This document shows positions 8,250 to 16,540 of a stretch of DNA of 64,000 nucleotides, piece by piece; position 1 is the first letter of the stretch, and every line of letters begins with the position of its first letter. The position numbers and the translations under genes are program-made. Below the pieces are notes generated by a model. The model was not told the origin of the DNA. It saw nothing but the letters and a program-made list of their open reading frames with translations, and did not search any database. Source of the stretch: RUG13091 sp045113315 (GTDB taxonomy: Bacteria > Bacillota_I > Bacilli_A > RFN20 > CAG-826); assembly GCA_045113315.1 (NCBI GenBank), contig JBGUIX010000010.1, forward strand, positions 39,296-103,295, read 5' to 3'.

Positions 8250-8792
8250 TTATTTACCAGCGGCACGTTTGCCTTCTTTTGTGGCAACGTACTCACCCTT
8301 ATAACGAATACCTTTACCGAGGTATGGTTCTGGAGGTCTCACTTCACGAATTCTCGCTGCGGTTTGACCAACAGCTTGTTTATCAATACCTTCGACATCG
8401 ATATTTGTTGGATCAACGATAATGACTTTCACTCCTTCATTTGGAACGATGGTCACTGTGTGGCTATAACCGGCCCATAAGACTAAGTTATTACCTTGTA
8501 ATTGGGCTTTATAACCGATACCTCTCATCTCGAGAGATTTTTTGTATCCTTGGCTGACACCGACAACCGCGTTATGAACATTAGCTCTCACTGTGCCGTG
8601 ATTTTGTTTGGTTTGCTTTAGTTCATTGTGACGGGAGAAGGAAACAATGTTACCTTCCACTTTCATATCGATACCAGAGTTTAAGGCCACCATTAATGTG
8701 CCTTTTGGGCCACTGACTTTGGCAAAGCTACCTTCTTGGCTTACGGTAACACCGGCTGGAAGGACAATATGTTTATTACCAATTCTTGACAT
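8250..8792 (-). CDS. rplF: 50S ribosomal protein L6
   Basis: 180 residues, normal length, two related alpha/beta domains. L6 is near the factor-binding and peptidyl-transferase region. Recognisable: MSRIGNKHIVLPAGV at the start, the SGPKGTL turn, and the C-terminal EVRPPEPYLGKGIRYKGEYVATKEGK signature. It follows rpsH after 11 bases. Confidence 0.97.
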   Translation of the reverse strand: MSRIGNKHIVLPAGVTVSQEGSFAKVSGPKGTLMVALNSGIDMKVEGNIVSFSRHNELKQTKQNHGTVRANVHNAVVGVSQGYKKSLEMRGIGYKAQLQGNNLVLWAGYSHTVTIVPNEGVKVIIVDPTNIDVEGIDKQAVGQTAARIREVRPPEPYLGKGIRYKGEYVATKEGKRAAGK

Positions 8793-8803
8793 AAATATAC
8801 CTC

Positions 8804-9196
8804 CTACCAGACATAAGCGATGACTTCACCGCCGATACCAAGGGTTCTGGCTTTGGCATCAGTCATGACACCTTGAGAAGTGGAGATGATCGCAATACCT
8901 AAGCCTTTTAAAACTCTTGGAAGTTTTTCGCAGCTCACGTTGACACGTAATCCTGGTTTAGAGATTTTCTTTAAGCCAGAGATAACTCTTGTGCCGTCAG
9001 CAGCGTACTTTAAGGTCACGGTCATTTCTTTTTTCACTTCACCTTTCACTTTATAGTCAACGATGAAGCCTTCTTCTTTTAAGATTTTTGCAATTTCCAC
9101 TTTCATCTTGCTGGATGGAAGTTTCACTGTTTCATGTTTTAAAGCGTTAGCGTTTCTGATACGTGTTAACATATCCGCAACTGGATCTGACATCAT
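8804..9196 (-). CDS. rpsH: 30S ribosomal protein S8
   Basis: 130 residues. S8 binds helix 21 of 16S rRNA and is an early-assembly protein; in E. coli it also represses the spc operon by binding its mRNA. The N-terminal DPVADMLTRIRNANALKHETVKLPSSKMK and C-terminal GIAIISTSQGVMTDAKARTLGIGGE are diagnostic. Two ATGs lie back to back (MM); the first is slightly better placed after GGAGGG. Confidence 0.97.
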   Translation of the reverse strand: MMSDPVADMLTRIRNANALKHETVKLPSSKMKVEIAKILKEEGFIVDYKVKGEVKKEMTVTLKYAADGTRVISGLKKISKPGLRVNVSCEKLPRVLKGLGIAIISTSQGVMTDAKARTLGIGGEVIAYVW

Positions 9197-9215
9197 AATT
9201 ACATTTCCCTCCTTA

Positions 9216-9401
9216 TTACCAAGATGATTTCTTCATGCCTGGAATTTCGCCTTTATAAGCTAATTCTCTAATGCAGATACGGCATAAATGGAATTTTGAA
9301 TAGACAGAATGAGGACGTCCACAACGTTCACATCTAGTGTATTCTCTAACTTTGAATTTTTGTGGTCTAGATTGTCTGACCTTTAAACTAGTTTTAGCCA
9401 T
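9216..9401 (-). CDS. rpsN: 30S ribosomal protein S14, type Z
   Basis: 61 residues, the short zinc-binding form. The four ligands are the CERCG and CRICI pairs. S14 is in the small-subunit head near S3 and S10. The type Z form and its position between rplE and rpsH are typical of Firmicutes. Confidence 0.97.
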   Translation of the reverse strand: MAKTSLKVRQSRPQKFKVREYTRCERCGRPHSVYSKFHLCRICIRELAYKGEIPGMKKSSW

Positions 9402-9415
9402 TGTGCACTCCTTTC

Positions 9416-10126
9416 TTATCTAGAGAATGGCATACCCATTAAATCTAATAATGTATATGCTTCTTCGTCTTTACTTGCAGTGGTAACGATAACGATATCC
9501 ATACCACGCACTTTTGCGACCTTATCATAATCGATTTCAGGGAAGATTAATTGTTCCTTGATACCTAATGTGTAGTTACCACGACCATCGAAAGCGTTTT
9601 TGCTAACACCACGGAAGTCACGGACACGTGGTAAGGCGATGGAGACTAATTTATCGAAGAAGTCCCACATACGGACACCACGTAAGGTCACTTTACAACC
9701 AATTTCTTGACCTTCTCTTAATTTGAAGGAAGCGATGGATTTTTTCGCTTTGGTAATGACTGGTTTTTGACCAGTGATTTGGCTTAATTCGCTAACCGCT
9801 TCTTCAAGTCTTTTGCCATCTTGAGTGGCATCACCAACACCGATGTTGATGACGATCTTAGATAGACCTGGGATTTGCATCACGGAAGAATAATGATATT
9901 TTTCTAATAATGCTTTTCTCACTTCAGTGTCATATTTGACTTTCAAACGAGGTTGAATAGCGGAAACTTTGTTTCCAGAGCCTTTCTTTGCCACTTTTTT
10001 GGCTTTTGGGGCTTCTTTTACTTCAGCTTCAACTTTTGGTTCAACTTCTTTTGGAGCGACTTTCTTTGGAGCGGTTTTGGCTGTGGAGGTTTTCTTCGCA
10101 GCAACTTTCTTTGTTTCTTCTGCCAT
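9416..10126 (-). CDS. rplE: 50S ribosomal protein L5 with long N-terminal extension
   Basis: 236 residues from the ATG at 10126, against about 180 in relatives. L5 binds 5S rRNA and contacts the P-site tRNA and S13. The core starts near residue 57 (RLKVKYDTEVRKALLEKYHY) and includes IPGLSKIVINIGVGDA, LREGQEIGCKVTLRG and RGVSKNAFDGRGNYTLG. The first roughly 55 residues are Lys/Ala/Pro/Glu-rich, like those on L22. The frame stays open upstream to 10234 through the rplX end, but the AGGAGGAAAG site fixes the start at 10126. Confidence 0.96.
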   Translation of the reverse strand: MAEETKKVAAKKTSTAKTAPKKVAPKEVEPKVEAEVKEAPKAKKVAKKGSGNKVSAIQPRLKVKYDTEVRKALLEKYHYSSVMQIPGLSKIVINIGVGDATQDGKRLEEAVSELSQITGQKPVITKAKKSIASFKLREGQEIGCKVTLRGVRMWDFFDKLVSIALPRVRDFRGVSKNAFDGRGNYTLGIKEQLIFPEIDYDKVAKVRGMDIVIVTTASKDEEAYTLLDLMGMPFSR

Positions 10127-10139
10127 AATACTTTCCTCC

Positions 10140-10445
10140 TTATAGCACGGTGCCGCTCTTCTTGGCGACACGAACTTTTTTGCCTTTAACAACTTTATGA
10201 CCAATTCTAGTTGGTTTTTTGGTTTTTGGATCAACTAACATAACGTTAGAAGCATCAATTGGTGCATAGATCTCAACGATACCACCTTCAGGATTGGCTT
10301 GAGTTGGTTTTCTGTGTTTCTTTCTTAAATTGACGTTTTCCACGACAACTCTGTTACTTTCAGGAATAACTTTTTGGATTACGCCAGTTTTACCTTTATC
10401 GCGACCTGCGATAACGATGACGGTATCACCTTTAACTAAATTCAT
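10140..10445 (-). CDS. rplX: 50S ribosomal protein L24
   Basis: 101 residues. L24 starts large-subunit assembly by binding the 5' part of 23S rRNA. The KOW motif is clear at the N-terminus (VKGDTVIVIAGRDKGKTGVIQKV), followed by VVVENVNLRKKHRKPTQANPEGGI. Located between rplN and rplE as usual. Confidence 0.97.
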   Translation of the reverse strand: MNLVKGDTVIVIAGRDKGKTGVIQKVIPESNRVVVENVNLRKKHRKPTQANPEGGIVEIYAPIDASNVMLVDPKTKKPTRIGHKVVKGKKVRVAKKSGTVL

Positions 10446-10461
10446 AGTTTCTTATTCCTCC

Positions 10462-10839
10462 TTATAACACTTCTGGGGCTAATGAAACGATTTTCATAAA
10501 TCCTTCAACCCCACAATCACGTAATTCTCTGGCCACAGGACCAAACACACGTGTACCCACAGGCGCATTATCATCATTAATAATAACGACTGCGTTGTCA
10601 TCGAATGCGATTTGGGAACCATCTGGTCTATTGATAGCCTTTTTAGTTCTCACGATAACGCATCTGACGACGTCACCTTTTTTCACCTTACCATTTGGAA
10701 GGGCATCTTTAACGGCACATTTGATAATGTCACCGATAGAAGATGATTTACGGGTGGAACCACCATAGAGGGTGAAAGCACGGACAGAACGTGCACCACT
10801 GTTATCAGCGACAACAAGGTTTGTTTCTTTCTGGATCAT
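10462..10839 (-). CDS. rplN: 50S ribosomal protein L14
   Basis: 125 residues, three more than the usual 122. L14 forms an intersubunit bridge with 16S rRNA. The start MIQKETNLVVADNSGARSV and the GTRVFGPVARELR signature are conserved. The start codon overlaps the rpsQ stop by one base (TAATG), and the AGGAGG site lies inside the last codons of rpsQ, which suggests translational coupling. Confidence 0.97.
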   Translation of the reverse strand: MIQKETNLVVADNSGARSVRAFTLYGGSTRKSSSIGDIIKCAVKDALPNGKVKKGDVVRCVIVRTKKAINRPDGSQIAFDDNAVVIINDDNAPVGTRVFGPVARELRDCGVEGFMKIVSLAPEVL

Positions 10840-11285
10840 TACTTACTTTCCTCCTTTGGTTCTTCTTCTTTTACTTCTTTTGCCTTTCTAGCAGCAGGTT
10901 TCTTGGCAGGAGCTTCCACCTTGACTTCTTCTACTTTTTCTTCTTCTGCTTTTGGGGCTTCTTTTAAGTCAACTTCAGCTTCTAAGATTTCTTCTTTTAA
11001 TTCCGCTTCAGCTTCTTTAACAGATAAGACGGCTTTCTTATCGATGCTCACTAATCTGAATCTCTTTAAAGCGGATAAGCGTCTAGTTTCCATAATGGTC
11101 ACTGTATCGCCATTCTTCGCTTCATTGTTTTCATCATGAGCGTAATATTTTTTACCGTATTTCACACGTTTGCCGTATTTGGCGTGTCTTTTGTGTGTTT
11201 CAACAAGGACGACAATTGTTTTGTCATTCTTATCACTAACAACGACACCTTGGACGCTACGACGAGATGTAACTTTTCTTTCCAT
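10839..11285 (-). CDS. rpsQ: 30S ribosomal protein S17 with long C-terminal tail
   Basis: 148 residues versus 85-90 in relatives. S17 is a primary binder of the 16S 5' domain. The OB-fold core is in residues 1-86 (VVSDKNDKTIVVLVE, HAKYGKRVKYGKKYYAHDE, GDTVTIMETRRLSALKRFRLVSI). The remaining 60 residues are a Glu/Lys/Ala/Pro-rich tail, first acidic and probably helical, then basic (AKKPAARKAKEV), ending EEPKEESK. The tail cannot fit the conserved fold and probably extends from the subunit surface. Confidence 0.96.
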   Translation of the reverse strand: MERKVTSRRSVQGVVVSDKNDKTIVVLVETHKRHAKYGKRVKYGKKYYAHDENNEAKNGDTVTIMETRRLSALKRFRLVSIDKKAVLSVKEAEAELKEEILEAEVDLKEAPKAEEEKVEEVKVEAPAKKPAARKAKEVKEEEPKEESK

Positions 11286-11298
11286 TTATTTGTCCTCC

Positions 11299-11496
11299 TT
11301 ATTTCTTGGCGAGTTCGCGTTCTCTTAATACTAAGTTGATACGCGCGATGTCTTTTCTCACGCCGATGACATCTTCTGGTTTTTCTAAGGCTCCAACAGC
11401 TTTCTTTCTGCGGAGTTCGAATAATTGTTCTTGTAAGGAATAGAGCTTTTCTTTTAATTCAGCACTTGTTAATTCACGAACTTCATTAATTTTCAT
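11299..11496 (-). CDS. rpmC: 50S ribosomal protein L29
   Basis: 65 residues, normal length, two long antiparallel helices. L29 lies beside the exit tunnel near L23, where SRP and trigger factor dock. Signature: LYSLQEQLFELRRKKAVGALEKP and VRKDIARINLVLRERE. Gap of two bases to rplP. Confidence 0.97.
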   Translation of the reverse strand: MKINEVRELTSAELKEKLYSLQEQLFELRRKKAVGALEKPEDVIGVRKDIARINLVLRERELAKK

Positions 11497-11498
11497 AA

Positions 11499-11912
11499 TT
11501 ACTCTTCTCCTTTCTTGACCACTTTACATTTGATTGGGAGTTTGTAAGCTGCTAAACGAAGAGCTTCTCTGGCGGCATCTTCTGGGACACCCGCCATCTC
11601 GAACATAATTGTTCCTTGTCTGACGACTGCCACCCAATCTTCTGGTGAACCTTTACCAGAACCCATACGGGTACCGGCAGCTTTCACGGTTTTAGCGAGG
11701 TGTGGGAAGATACGAATGTAAACTTTCCCACCTCTTTTGGTATATCTACTGACGACGATACGTGCCGCTTCAATTTGGCGGGTGGTGATCCACGCACCTT
11801 CTAAGGCTTCTAGTCCATATTCACCAAAGGCGACTGTGGTACCAGATGTCGCTTTACCTTCATATCTAATGATATGTGGACGACGATATTTCACACGTTT
11901 TGGTTGTAACAT
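11499..11912 (-). CDS. rplP: 50S ribosomal protein L16
   Basis: 137 residues, standard. L16 organises the A-site tRNA binding region of the large subunit. Present: MLQPKRVKYRRPH, FGEYGLEALEGAWITTRQIEAAR, and MGSGKGSPEDWVAVVRQG. Adjoins rpsC (two bases) and rpmC (two bases). Confidence 0.98.
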   Translation of the reverse strand: MLQPKRVKYRRPHIIRYEGKATSGTTVAFGEYGLEALEGAWITTRQIEAARIVVSRYTKRGGKVYIRIFPHLAKTVKAAGTRMGSGKGSPEDWVAVVRQGTIMFEMAGVPEDAAREALRLAAYKLPIKCKVVKKGEE

Positions 11913-11914
11913 GA

Positions 11915-12598
11915 CTATTCTCCTTTCCCTTCAGAAGATTTCTTTTGAAGTTCAGGACGAATCTCACCACGGCAGATCCAAACTTTGACACCTAAACGGC
12001 CATATTGGGTTGCAGCGTGGTAGACAGCGAAGTCGATGTCGCTTCTTAAGGTATGAAGAGGAATAACACCTTCTTTATAGCCTTCACTACGAGCGATATC
12101 AGCGCCGCCTAAACGACCTGAGACAACTGTACGGATACCTTTCGCACCGGCTTTACGAACTCTTTGAATAGCTTTCTTTTGCGCGGTTCTGAAACTGGCT
12201 CTTTCTTCTAATTGTTTACCGATGCTTTGCGCCACGATGTTAGCGTCTAAGTCAGGATTTTTGACTTCAACAACATCAACCTTCACGCTTGTCGCACTGA
12301 GTAATTTAGATAAATCTTCTTTAATTTTATTAATTGTTTTTCCGTCTTGTCCGATGACGACGCCTGGACGGGCGACGAAGATGGAGACGGTGGCGTTATT
12401 ACCTTTGTCGTAAGATTTACTTCTTTGAATTTCGACGTGGGATAATAAGGCATCTTTAAGGTTCTTTTCGAGATATTCACGGACTTTGATGTCTTCGTTG
12501 AGGAACACATGGAATTCGTGTTCGTTAGCGTACCAACGTGAATTCCAATTGCGGTTGACGCCAACACGCATACCGACTGGATTAACTTTTTGACCCAT
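11915..12598 (-). CDS. rpsC: 30S ribosomal protein S3
   Basis: 227 residues. S3 is in the small-subunit head at the mRNA entry channel and takes part in helicase activity. MGQKVNPVGMRVGVNRNW starts the protein; the KH domain holds RPGVVIGQDGKTINKI (GxxG-type loop), and the C-terminal domain holds GLGGADIARSE-like and YGRLGVKVWICRGE. Gap to rplV is 13 bases. Confidence 0.98.
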   Translation of the reverse strand: MGQKVNPVGMRVGVNRNWNSRWYANEHEFHVFLNEDIKVREYLEKNLKDALLSHVEIQRSKSYDKGNNATVSIFVARPGVVIGQDGKTINKIKEDLSKLLSATSVKVDVVEVKNPDLDANIVAQSIGKQLEERASFRTAQKKAIQRVRKAGAKGIRTVVSGRLGGADIARSEGYKEGVIPLHTLRSDIDFAVYHAATQYGRLGVKVWICRGEIRPELQKKSSEGKGE

Positions 12599-12611
12599 TG
12601 ATATTTTCCTC

Positions 12612-13130
12612 CTATCTCATTTTGACCACTACATATAAGTGGCTGTTTCTTTTCACTAAACCAGAAGCGGAACCTTTCGCTCTTGGTAAGTATCTCTTCA
12701 TTCTTAAGCCATCGTTGGCGTAGATTTCAGAGATGTATAAGCTATCTTCATCCATACCGAAGTTGTTAACAGCGTTAGCAGCCGCGGATTTGATGAGTTT
12801 GCTAACAGGTTCAGATGCCGCTTTATTTAAGTTCGCTAAGATGCCTAAGGCAACTTTCACATCTTTACCTCTAACGAGATCCATCACTAATCTAGCTTTA
12901 CGAGGAGTGATTCTCACGTTTTTAGAAACCGCACGCGCTTCAGTTGGCATTGGTTTCTTTGGAGTTTCAACTTTCTTTTCAGCTTTCTTAGCTTTGACTT
13001 CTTTTTTAGGAGCTTCACTAACAGGAGCTTTCACTTCTTCTACTTTCGCTTCTGCTTTTGGAGCGGCTTTTTTAGGAGCAGCTTTCTTTGCAGGGGCTTT
13101 AGCAGCAGTGACTTTCTTTTCTTCTGCCAT
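12612..13130 (-). CDS. rplV: 50S ribosomal protein L22 with long N-terminal extension
   Basis: 172 residues versus about 112 in relatives. L22 lines the peptide exit tunnel with its beta-hairpin loop. The core begins near residue 63 (EARAVSKNVRITPRKARLVMDLVRG) and ends RNSHLYVVVKMR. The 60-residue extension is Lys/Ala/Pro/Glu-rich (PAKKAAPKKAAPKAEAKVEE, then APVSEAPKKEVKAKKAEKK) with no aromatic residues, so it is probably disordered. The ATG at 13130 has a GGAGG site. Confidence 0.96.
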   Translation of the reverse strand: MAEEKKVTAAKAPAKKAAPKKAAPKAEAKVEEVKAPVSEAPKKEVKAKKAEKKVETPKKPMPTEARAVSKNVRITPRKARLVMDLVRGKDVKVALGILANLNKAASEPVSKLIKSAAANAVNNFGMDEDSLYISEIYANDGLRMKRYLPRAKGSASGLVKRNSHLYVVVKMR

Positions 13131-13140
13131 AACTTACCTC

Positions 13141-13434
13141 CTATTTAGCGGCCGCGGCAGCTTTATCTTCTGCTGTGTGGCCTGTATGTCCGGTGAATTT
13201 TCTCGTTGGAGAGAATTCGCCTAATTTATGTCCGACCATATCTTCTGTGACATACACAGAGATGTGTTCTCTACCGTTATATACTGCGAAGGTATGTCCG
13301 ACAAATGATGGGAATATTGTGCTACGACGGGACCATGTCTTAATGATCTCTTTCTTATTAGCAGCATTTAACGCTTCGACTTTTCTCATTAATGATTCAT
13401 CGACGAATGCGCCTTTTTTCAAGCTTCTTGCCAT
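13141..13434 (-). CDS. rpsS: 30S ribosomal protein S19
   Basis: 97 residues. S19 sits in the head beside S13 and contacts A-site and P-site tRNA. The start MARSLKKGAFVDESLM, the RRSTIFPSFVGHTFAVYNGREH block and the end KLGEFSPTRKFTGHTGHT match the family. The final residues (EDKAAAAAK) are a short Ala-rich addition. Confidence 0.97.
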   Translation of the reverse strand: MARSLKKGAFVDESLMRKVEALNAANKKEIIKTWSRRSTIFPSFVGHTFAVYNGREHISVYVTEDMVGHKLGEFSPTRKFTGHTGHTAEDKAAAAAK

Positions 13435-13456
13435 AATTCATTTTCCTCCTTCTACA

Positions 13457-14290
13457 CTATTTACCGTTTCTTCTACGGACGATTAATTTGGTGGATGCTT
13501 TTTTCACTTTACGTGTCTTCACACCGAGAGCACGTTTGCCCCAAGGGGTACGTGGTGCGTCACGTCCAACTGGACACTTACCTTCACCACCACCATGAGG
13601 GTGATCGTTCGGGTTCATAACAGAACCTCTGACTGTTGGTCTAACACCTAACCATCTGGTTTTACCAGCCTTACCACTATTGATTAGGTTCCAGTCTTCA
13701 TTACCGACGAAACCGACGGTCGCGCGGCATTCTTTTAAGATTTTACGAACTTCGCCAGAAGCTAATCTCACGAGCACGTATTTTCCTTCGTTACCGAGCA
13801 CTTGTGCGGCTGCACCTGCGGCACGGCAGAGCTGACCACCATTACCAGGTACTAATTCGATGTTATGGATGAATGTACCTTCTGGAATGCTCTTTAAGCA
13901 CATCGCATTACCAGGCATGATATCAACTGCTTCACCAGACCAGACTTTATATCCGATCTTGATATCCTTTGGAGCGAGGATATAACGCTTTTCACCATCT
14001 GCATAGCAGACTAAGCAAATATTTGCATTGCGGTTTGGATCGTATTCGATAGTTTTCACAACCGCTGGGATATTGTCTTTATTACGTTTGAAGTCAATAA
14101 CACGATATTTACGTTTATGACCTCCACCAATGTGACGGCAGGTAATTTTACCTTGGTTATTTCTACCGCCAGATTTGGATAAACTGACTAATAATGATTT
14201 CTCAGGAGTTTTTGTTGTGATTTCTTCGAATGTCGAATTTGTCATGTTCCTACGGCTTGCGGACGTAGGTTTGTAAGTTCTAATAGACAT
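13457..14290 (-). CDS. rplB: 50S ribosomal protein L2
   Basis: 277 residues, standard. L2 is needed for subunit joining and peptidyl transferase activity. MSIRTYKPTSASRRNMTNSTF starts it; GRNNQGKITCRHIGGGHKRKYR and the C-terminal VRGSVMNPNDHPHGGGEGKCPVG signature with the conserved His in DHPHGGGEG are present. A 39-base gap separates it from rplW. Confidence 0.98.
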   Translation of the reverse strand: MSIRTYKPTSASRRNMTNSTFEEITTKTPEKSLLVSLSKSGGRNNQGKITCRHIGGGHKRKYRVIDFKRNKDNIPAVVKTIEYDPNRNANICLVCYADGEKRYILAPKDIKIGYKVWSGEAVDIMPGNAMCLKSIPEGTFIHNIELVPGNGGQLCRAAGAAAQVLGNEGKYVLVRLASGEVRKILKECRATVGFVGNEDWNLINSGKAGKTRWLGVRPTVRGSVMNPNDHPHGGGEGKCPVGRDAPRTPWGKRALGVKTRKVKKASTKLIVRRRNGK

Positions 14291-14329
14291 TACTTTTCCT
14301 CCTATAATTTGGAATTAATCGAACTTAGA

Positions 14330-14671
14330 TTATTCCTTGAATAAGTCAATCGCTTCGCCTTCTGCGATAGTAACGATTGCTTTCTTATAACCGGAGATCT
14401 TACCTGAATAACGGGTACCTCTGGTTGTTTCTTTCGCTCTGACATTGCTGACGCGGACATCTTCAACTTTAACTTGGAAGATTCTTTCGACTGCTAATTT
14501 AATTTCAGTCTTGTTCGCGCTGTCGAGGACTTTCACCGTGATCTTGTTTTGATTTTGCATCAAATCCATGCTCTTCTCAGTGACTCTTGGTTCAAGAATG
14601 ACTTCGAAGTCTTTCGCGGTTGGTTTCGCAAAGCGGTTTGAAGCTTTAGCTTCTGTTTTCTTGGCTGCCAT
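14330..14671 (-). CDS. rplW: 50S ribosomal protein L23
   Basis: 113 residues, 10-15 longer than usual because of an N-terminal AAKKTEAKASNRFAKPTAKD lead. L23 at the exit tunnel is the docking site for trigger factor and SRP. The core reads VILEPRVTEKSMDLMQNQNKITVKV and VRVSNVRAKETTRGTRYSGKISGYKKAIV. One base separates it from rplD. Confidence 0.96.
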   Translation of the reverse strand: MAAKKTEAKASNRFAKPTAKDFEVILEPRVTEKSMDLMQNQNKITVKVLDSANKTEIKLAVERIFQVKVEDVRVSNVRAKETTRGTRYSGKISGYKKAIVTIAEGEAIDLFKE

Positions 14672-14672
14672 A

Positions 14673-15314
14673 TTACTTCAAAACCTCCTTTTGTAAATTT
14701 TCCACTGAAGATTTTGTGAATAAGACACTATCAACATTTAATAAGTCAACAACACTCACATTATCAACAGTAACTAATTTGACCCAGTTAACATTGCTCG
14801 CGCTATAGAATGTATTTTCATCAAATTCATCAACAACAACGAGAACTTTGTTACCAACTTTTAAGGCATCTAAGACCTTTAAGAATTCTTTAGTTTTCTT
14901 TTCGGTGAATTTTAATTCATCGACAACCACTAATCCTTGTTTAGCTTTTAAGCTTAAGGCACTTCTTAATGCTAAGTTGTGGGCTTTCTTGTTTTGGGAA
15001 ATCTTATAAGATTGATTTCCATCTGGTCCGAAGACCGTTCCACCACCAACCCAAATTGGTGATCTGGTTGTACCTGCACGAGCACGGCCGGTACCTTTTT
15101 GACGGAATGGTTTCTTTCCGCCACCACTCACCTCGTGACGAACTTTTGTTTTCGCTGTCGCTTGGCGAGCGTTGCTTTGTTCAACTTGAACAGCGTCGAA
15201 CATAACTTGGTTATTAGGTTCAATACCGAAGACTTCAGCACTTAAACTTAATTTGGAAACTTCTTCGCCAGCTCTGTTAAAGACTTTAACGCTGACTGAT
15301 TTCTTTTCTGCCAT
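14673..15314 (-). CDS. rplD: 50S ribosomal protein L4
   Basis: 213 residues, normal. L4 has a globular domain and a loop into the exit tunnel, and in several bacteria it represses the S10 operon by binding its leader RNA. The loop carries KVRHEVSGGGKKPFRQKGTG and RARAGTTRSPIWVGGGTVFGP. In this operon that makes it the first suspect for autoregulation through the leader at 16409-16534. Confidence 0.97.
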   Translation of the reverse strand: MAEKKSVSVKVFNRAGEEVSKLSLSAEVFGIEPNNQVMFDAVQVEQSNARQATAKTKVRHEVSGGGKKPFRQKGTGRARAGTTRSPIWVGGGTVFGPDGNQSYKISQNKKAHNLALRSALSLKAKQGLVVVDELKFTEKKTKEFLKVLDALKVGNKVLVVVDEFDENTFYSASNVNWVKLVTVDNVSVVDLLNVDSVLFTKSSVENLQKEVLK

Positions 15315-15329
15315 CTTTATGTCCTCCTA

Positions 15330-16082
15330 CTATTCAGCTTTTGCTTCAGGAGCGGCTTCCACTACTGGGGCTTCTTCCACCACAGGAGCTTTTTCTTCCA
15401 CTACTGGAGCAGGTGTACGATCAATTAAGGTCTTGACCGCTTTCGGATTCTTAACCACTTTGACGGCGTCACGGATGACGACGATTCCTTTACGAGGACC
15501 AGGTAATCCACCTTTAACTAAGATGTAATTCTTTTCCGCGTTCACTGCGATAATGGTTAAGTTTAATAATGTCGCAGATTCGTTACCCATGTGTCCGGAC
15601 ATGTGTTTACCAGGCATAACACCGTGGTTGTAACGACCATTATTAGCGAAGGAACCTTGGCCTCTGTGATATCCTGAACCATGTCCCTTTGGACCGATAG
15701 TCATATTCCAGCGTTTGATGGTGCCGGTATAACCATGACCCTTGCTAGTTCCAATAACATCGACGATATCTCCAGCTTTGAAGATTTCGGCGGTGATCTT
15801 GTCACCTAATTGATATTTGGCCATTTCATCACCACGTAATTCTTTACTGACATAATGTGGGGTGGTGTTTGCTTTAGCGGCAATACCTTTTTCACATTTG
15901 TTAGCACGAGATTCACGTTTTTCTTCATAGCCAACTTGCACTGCTACATAGCCATCTTTTTCTAAAGTTTTGACTTGTGTAACAACGTTTGGTAAGACTT
16001 CGACGACTGTAACTGGGTACATTGTTCCATCTTCAGCGAAGACTTCAGTCATGCCCATTTTGCGTCCAACGATTGCTTTCAT
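15330..16082 (-). CDS. rplC: 50S ribosomal protein L3 with C-terminal tail
   Basis: 250 residues, about 40 more than usual. L3 is an early assembly protein that reaches toward the peptidyl transferase centre. MKAIVGRKMGMTEVFAEDG, GHGYTGTIKRWNM and HGSGYHRGQGSFANNGR with GKHMSGHMGNE are conserved. After the core ends near residue 220 (KTLIDRTPAP), an Ala/Pro/Val/Glu repeat follows, with VVEE and VVEA units, ending APEAKAE. Confidence 0.97.
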   Translation of the reverse strand: MKAIVGRKMGMTEVFAEDGTMYPVTVVEVLPNVVTQVKTLEKDGYVAVQVGYEEKRESRANKCEKGIAAKANTTPHYVSKELRGDEMAKYQLGDKITAEIFKAGDIVDVIGTSKGHGYTGTIKRWNMTIGPKGHGSGYHRGQGSFANNGRYNHGVMPGKHMSGHMGNESATLLNLTIIAVNAEKNYILVKGGLPGPRKGIVVIRDAVKVVKNPKAVKTLIDRTPAPVVEEKAPVVEEAPVVEAAPEAKAE

Positions 16083-16096
16083 TGACTCTTACCTCC

Positions 16097-16408
16097 TTAT
16101 AATTTGAATGCGATATCAACTCCAGCAGGTAAATCGAGATTTTTAATTGCATCGAATGTTTCCTTTTTTGGATTGTTAATATCGATAACGCGTTTGTGTG
16201 TTCTGATTTCGAATTGTTCACGAGAATCCTTATACTTGTGAACCGCTCTTAAAATCGTAAAAACTTGCTTTTCCGTAGGGAGCGGAATAGGACCCACAAC
16301 GGTAGCCCCTGTCTTTTTCGCTGCCTCAACAATCTTCGCCGCACTAGAATCTAGGATGACGTGATCGTAAGCTTTTAAGCGAACCCTAATCTTGGTAGCT
16401 TTTGCCAT
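16097..16408 (-). CDS. rpsJ: 30S ribosomal protein S10
   Basis: 103 residues, first gene of the operon. S10 is in the 30S head and also acts in antitermination with NusB. The start KIRVRLKAYDHVILDSSAAKIVEAAKKTGA, the VVGPIPLPTEK block and the end DLPAGVDIAFKL are typical. The ATG follows an AAGGAGGAAAT ribosome-binding site at the end of a long leader. Confidence 0.98.
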   Translation of the reverse strand: MAKATKIRVRLKAYDHVILDSSAAKIVEAAKKTGATVVGPIPLPTEKQVFTILRAVHKYKDSREQFEIRTHKRVIDINNPKKETFDAIKNLDLPAGVDIAFKL

Positions 16409-16534
16409 GAAATTTCCTCCTTTATCACTTCAGGCTTTGACTTCAACCTGCTCAGAACGAATTACCTGAACACACCTTCATGACAACGCCTGTGGGTGTG
16501 TCAGCAACCTCGCACTTCAACGCGGGCAGTCAAC
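16409..16534 (-). promoter_or_regulatory. Structured leader of the S10 operon
   Basis: About 125 bases of untranslated RNA lie between the inferred transcription start (near 16534) and the rpsJ ATG. A stable stem is formed by CTGACACACC and GGTGTGTTCAG (10 pairs, one bulge; about 16467-16504). A TTCAGG in that stem can instead pair with a downstream CCTGAA close to the ribosome-binding site. GTTGAAGT occurs twice. G+C content is much higher than in other intergenic DNA here. Autoregulation by L4 or another operon protein is inference from known S10 leaders. Confidence 0.6.
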
Positions 16535-16540
16535 GTGAAA

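Noticed and set aside
9416..10234. Longer rplE frame starting at 10234
   Set aside because: The added part overlaps rplX and is not L5-like; the AGGAGGAAAG site fixes the start at 10126.
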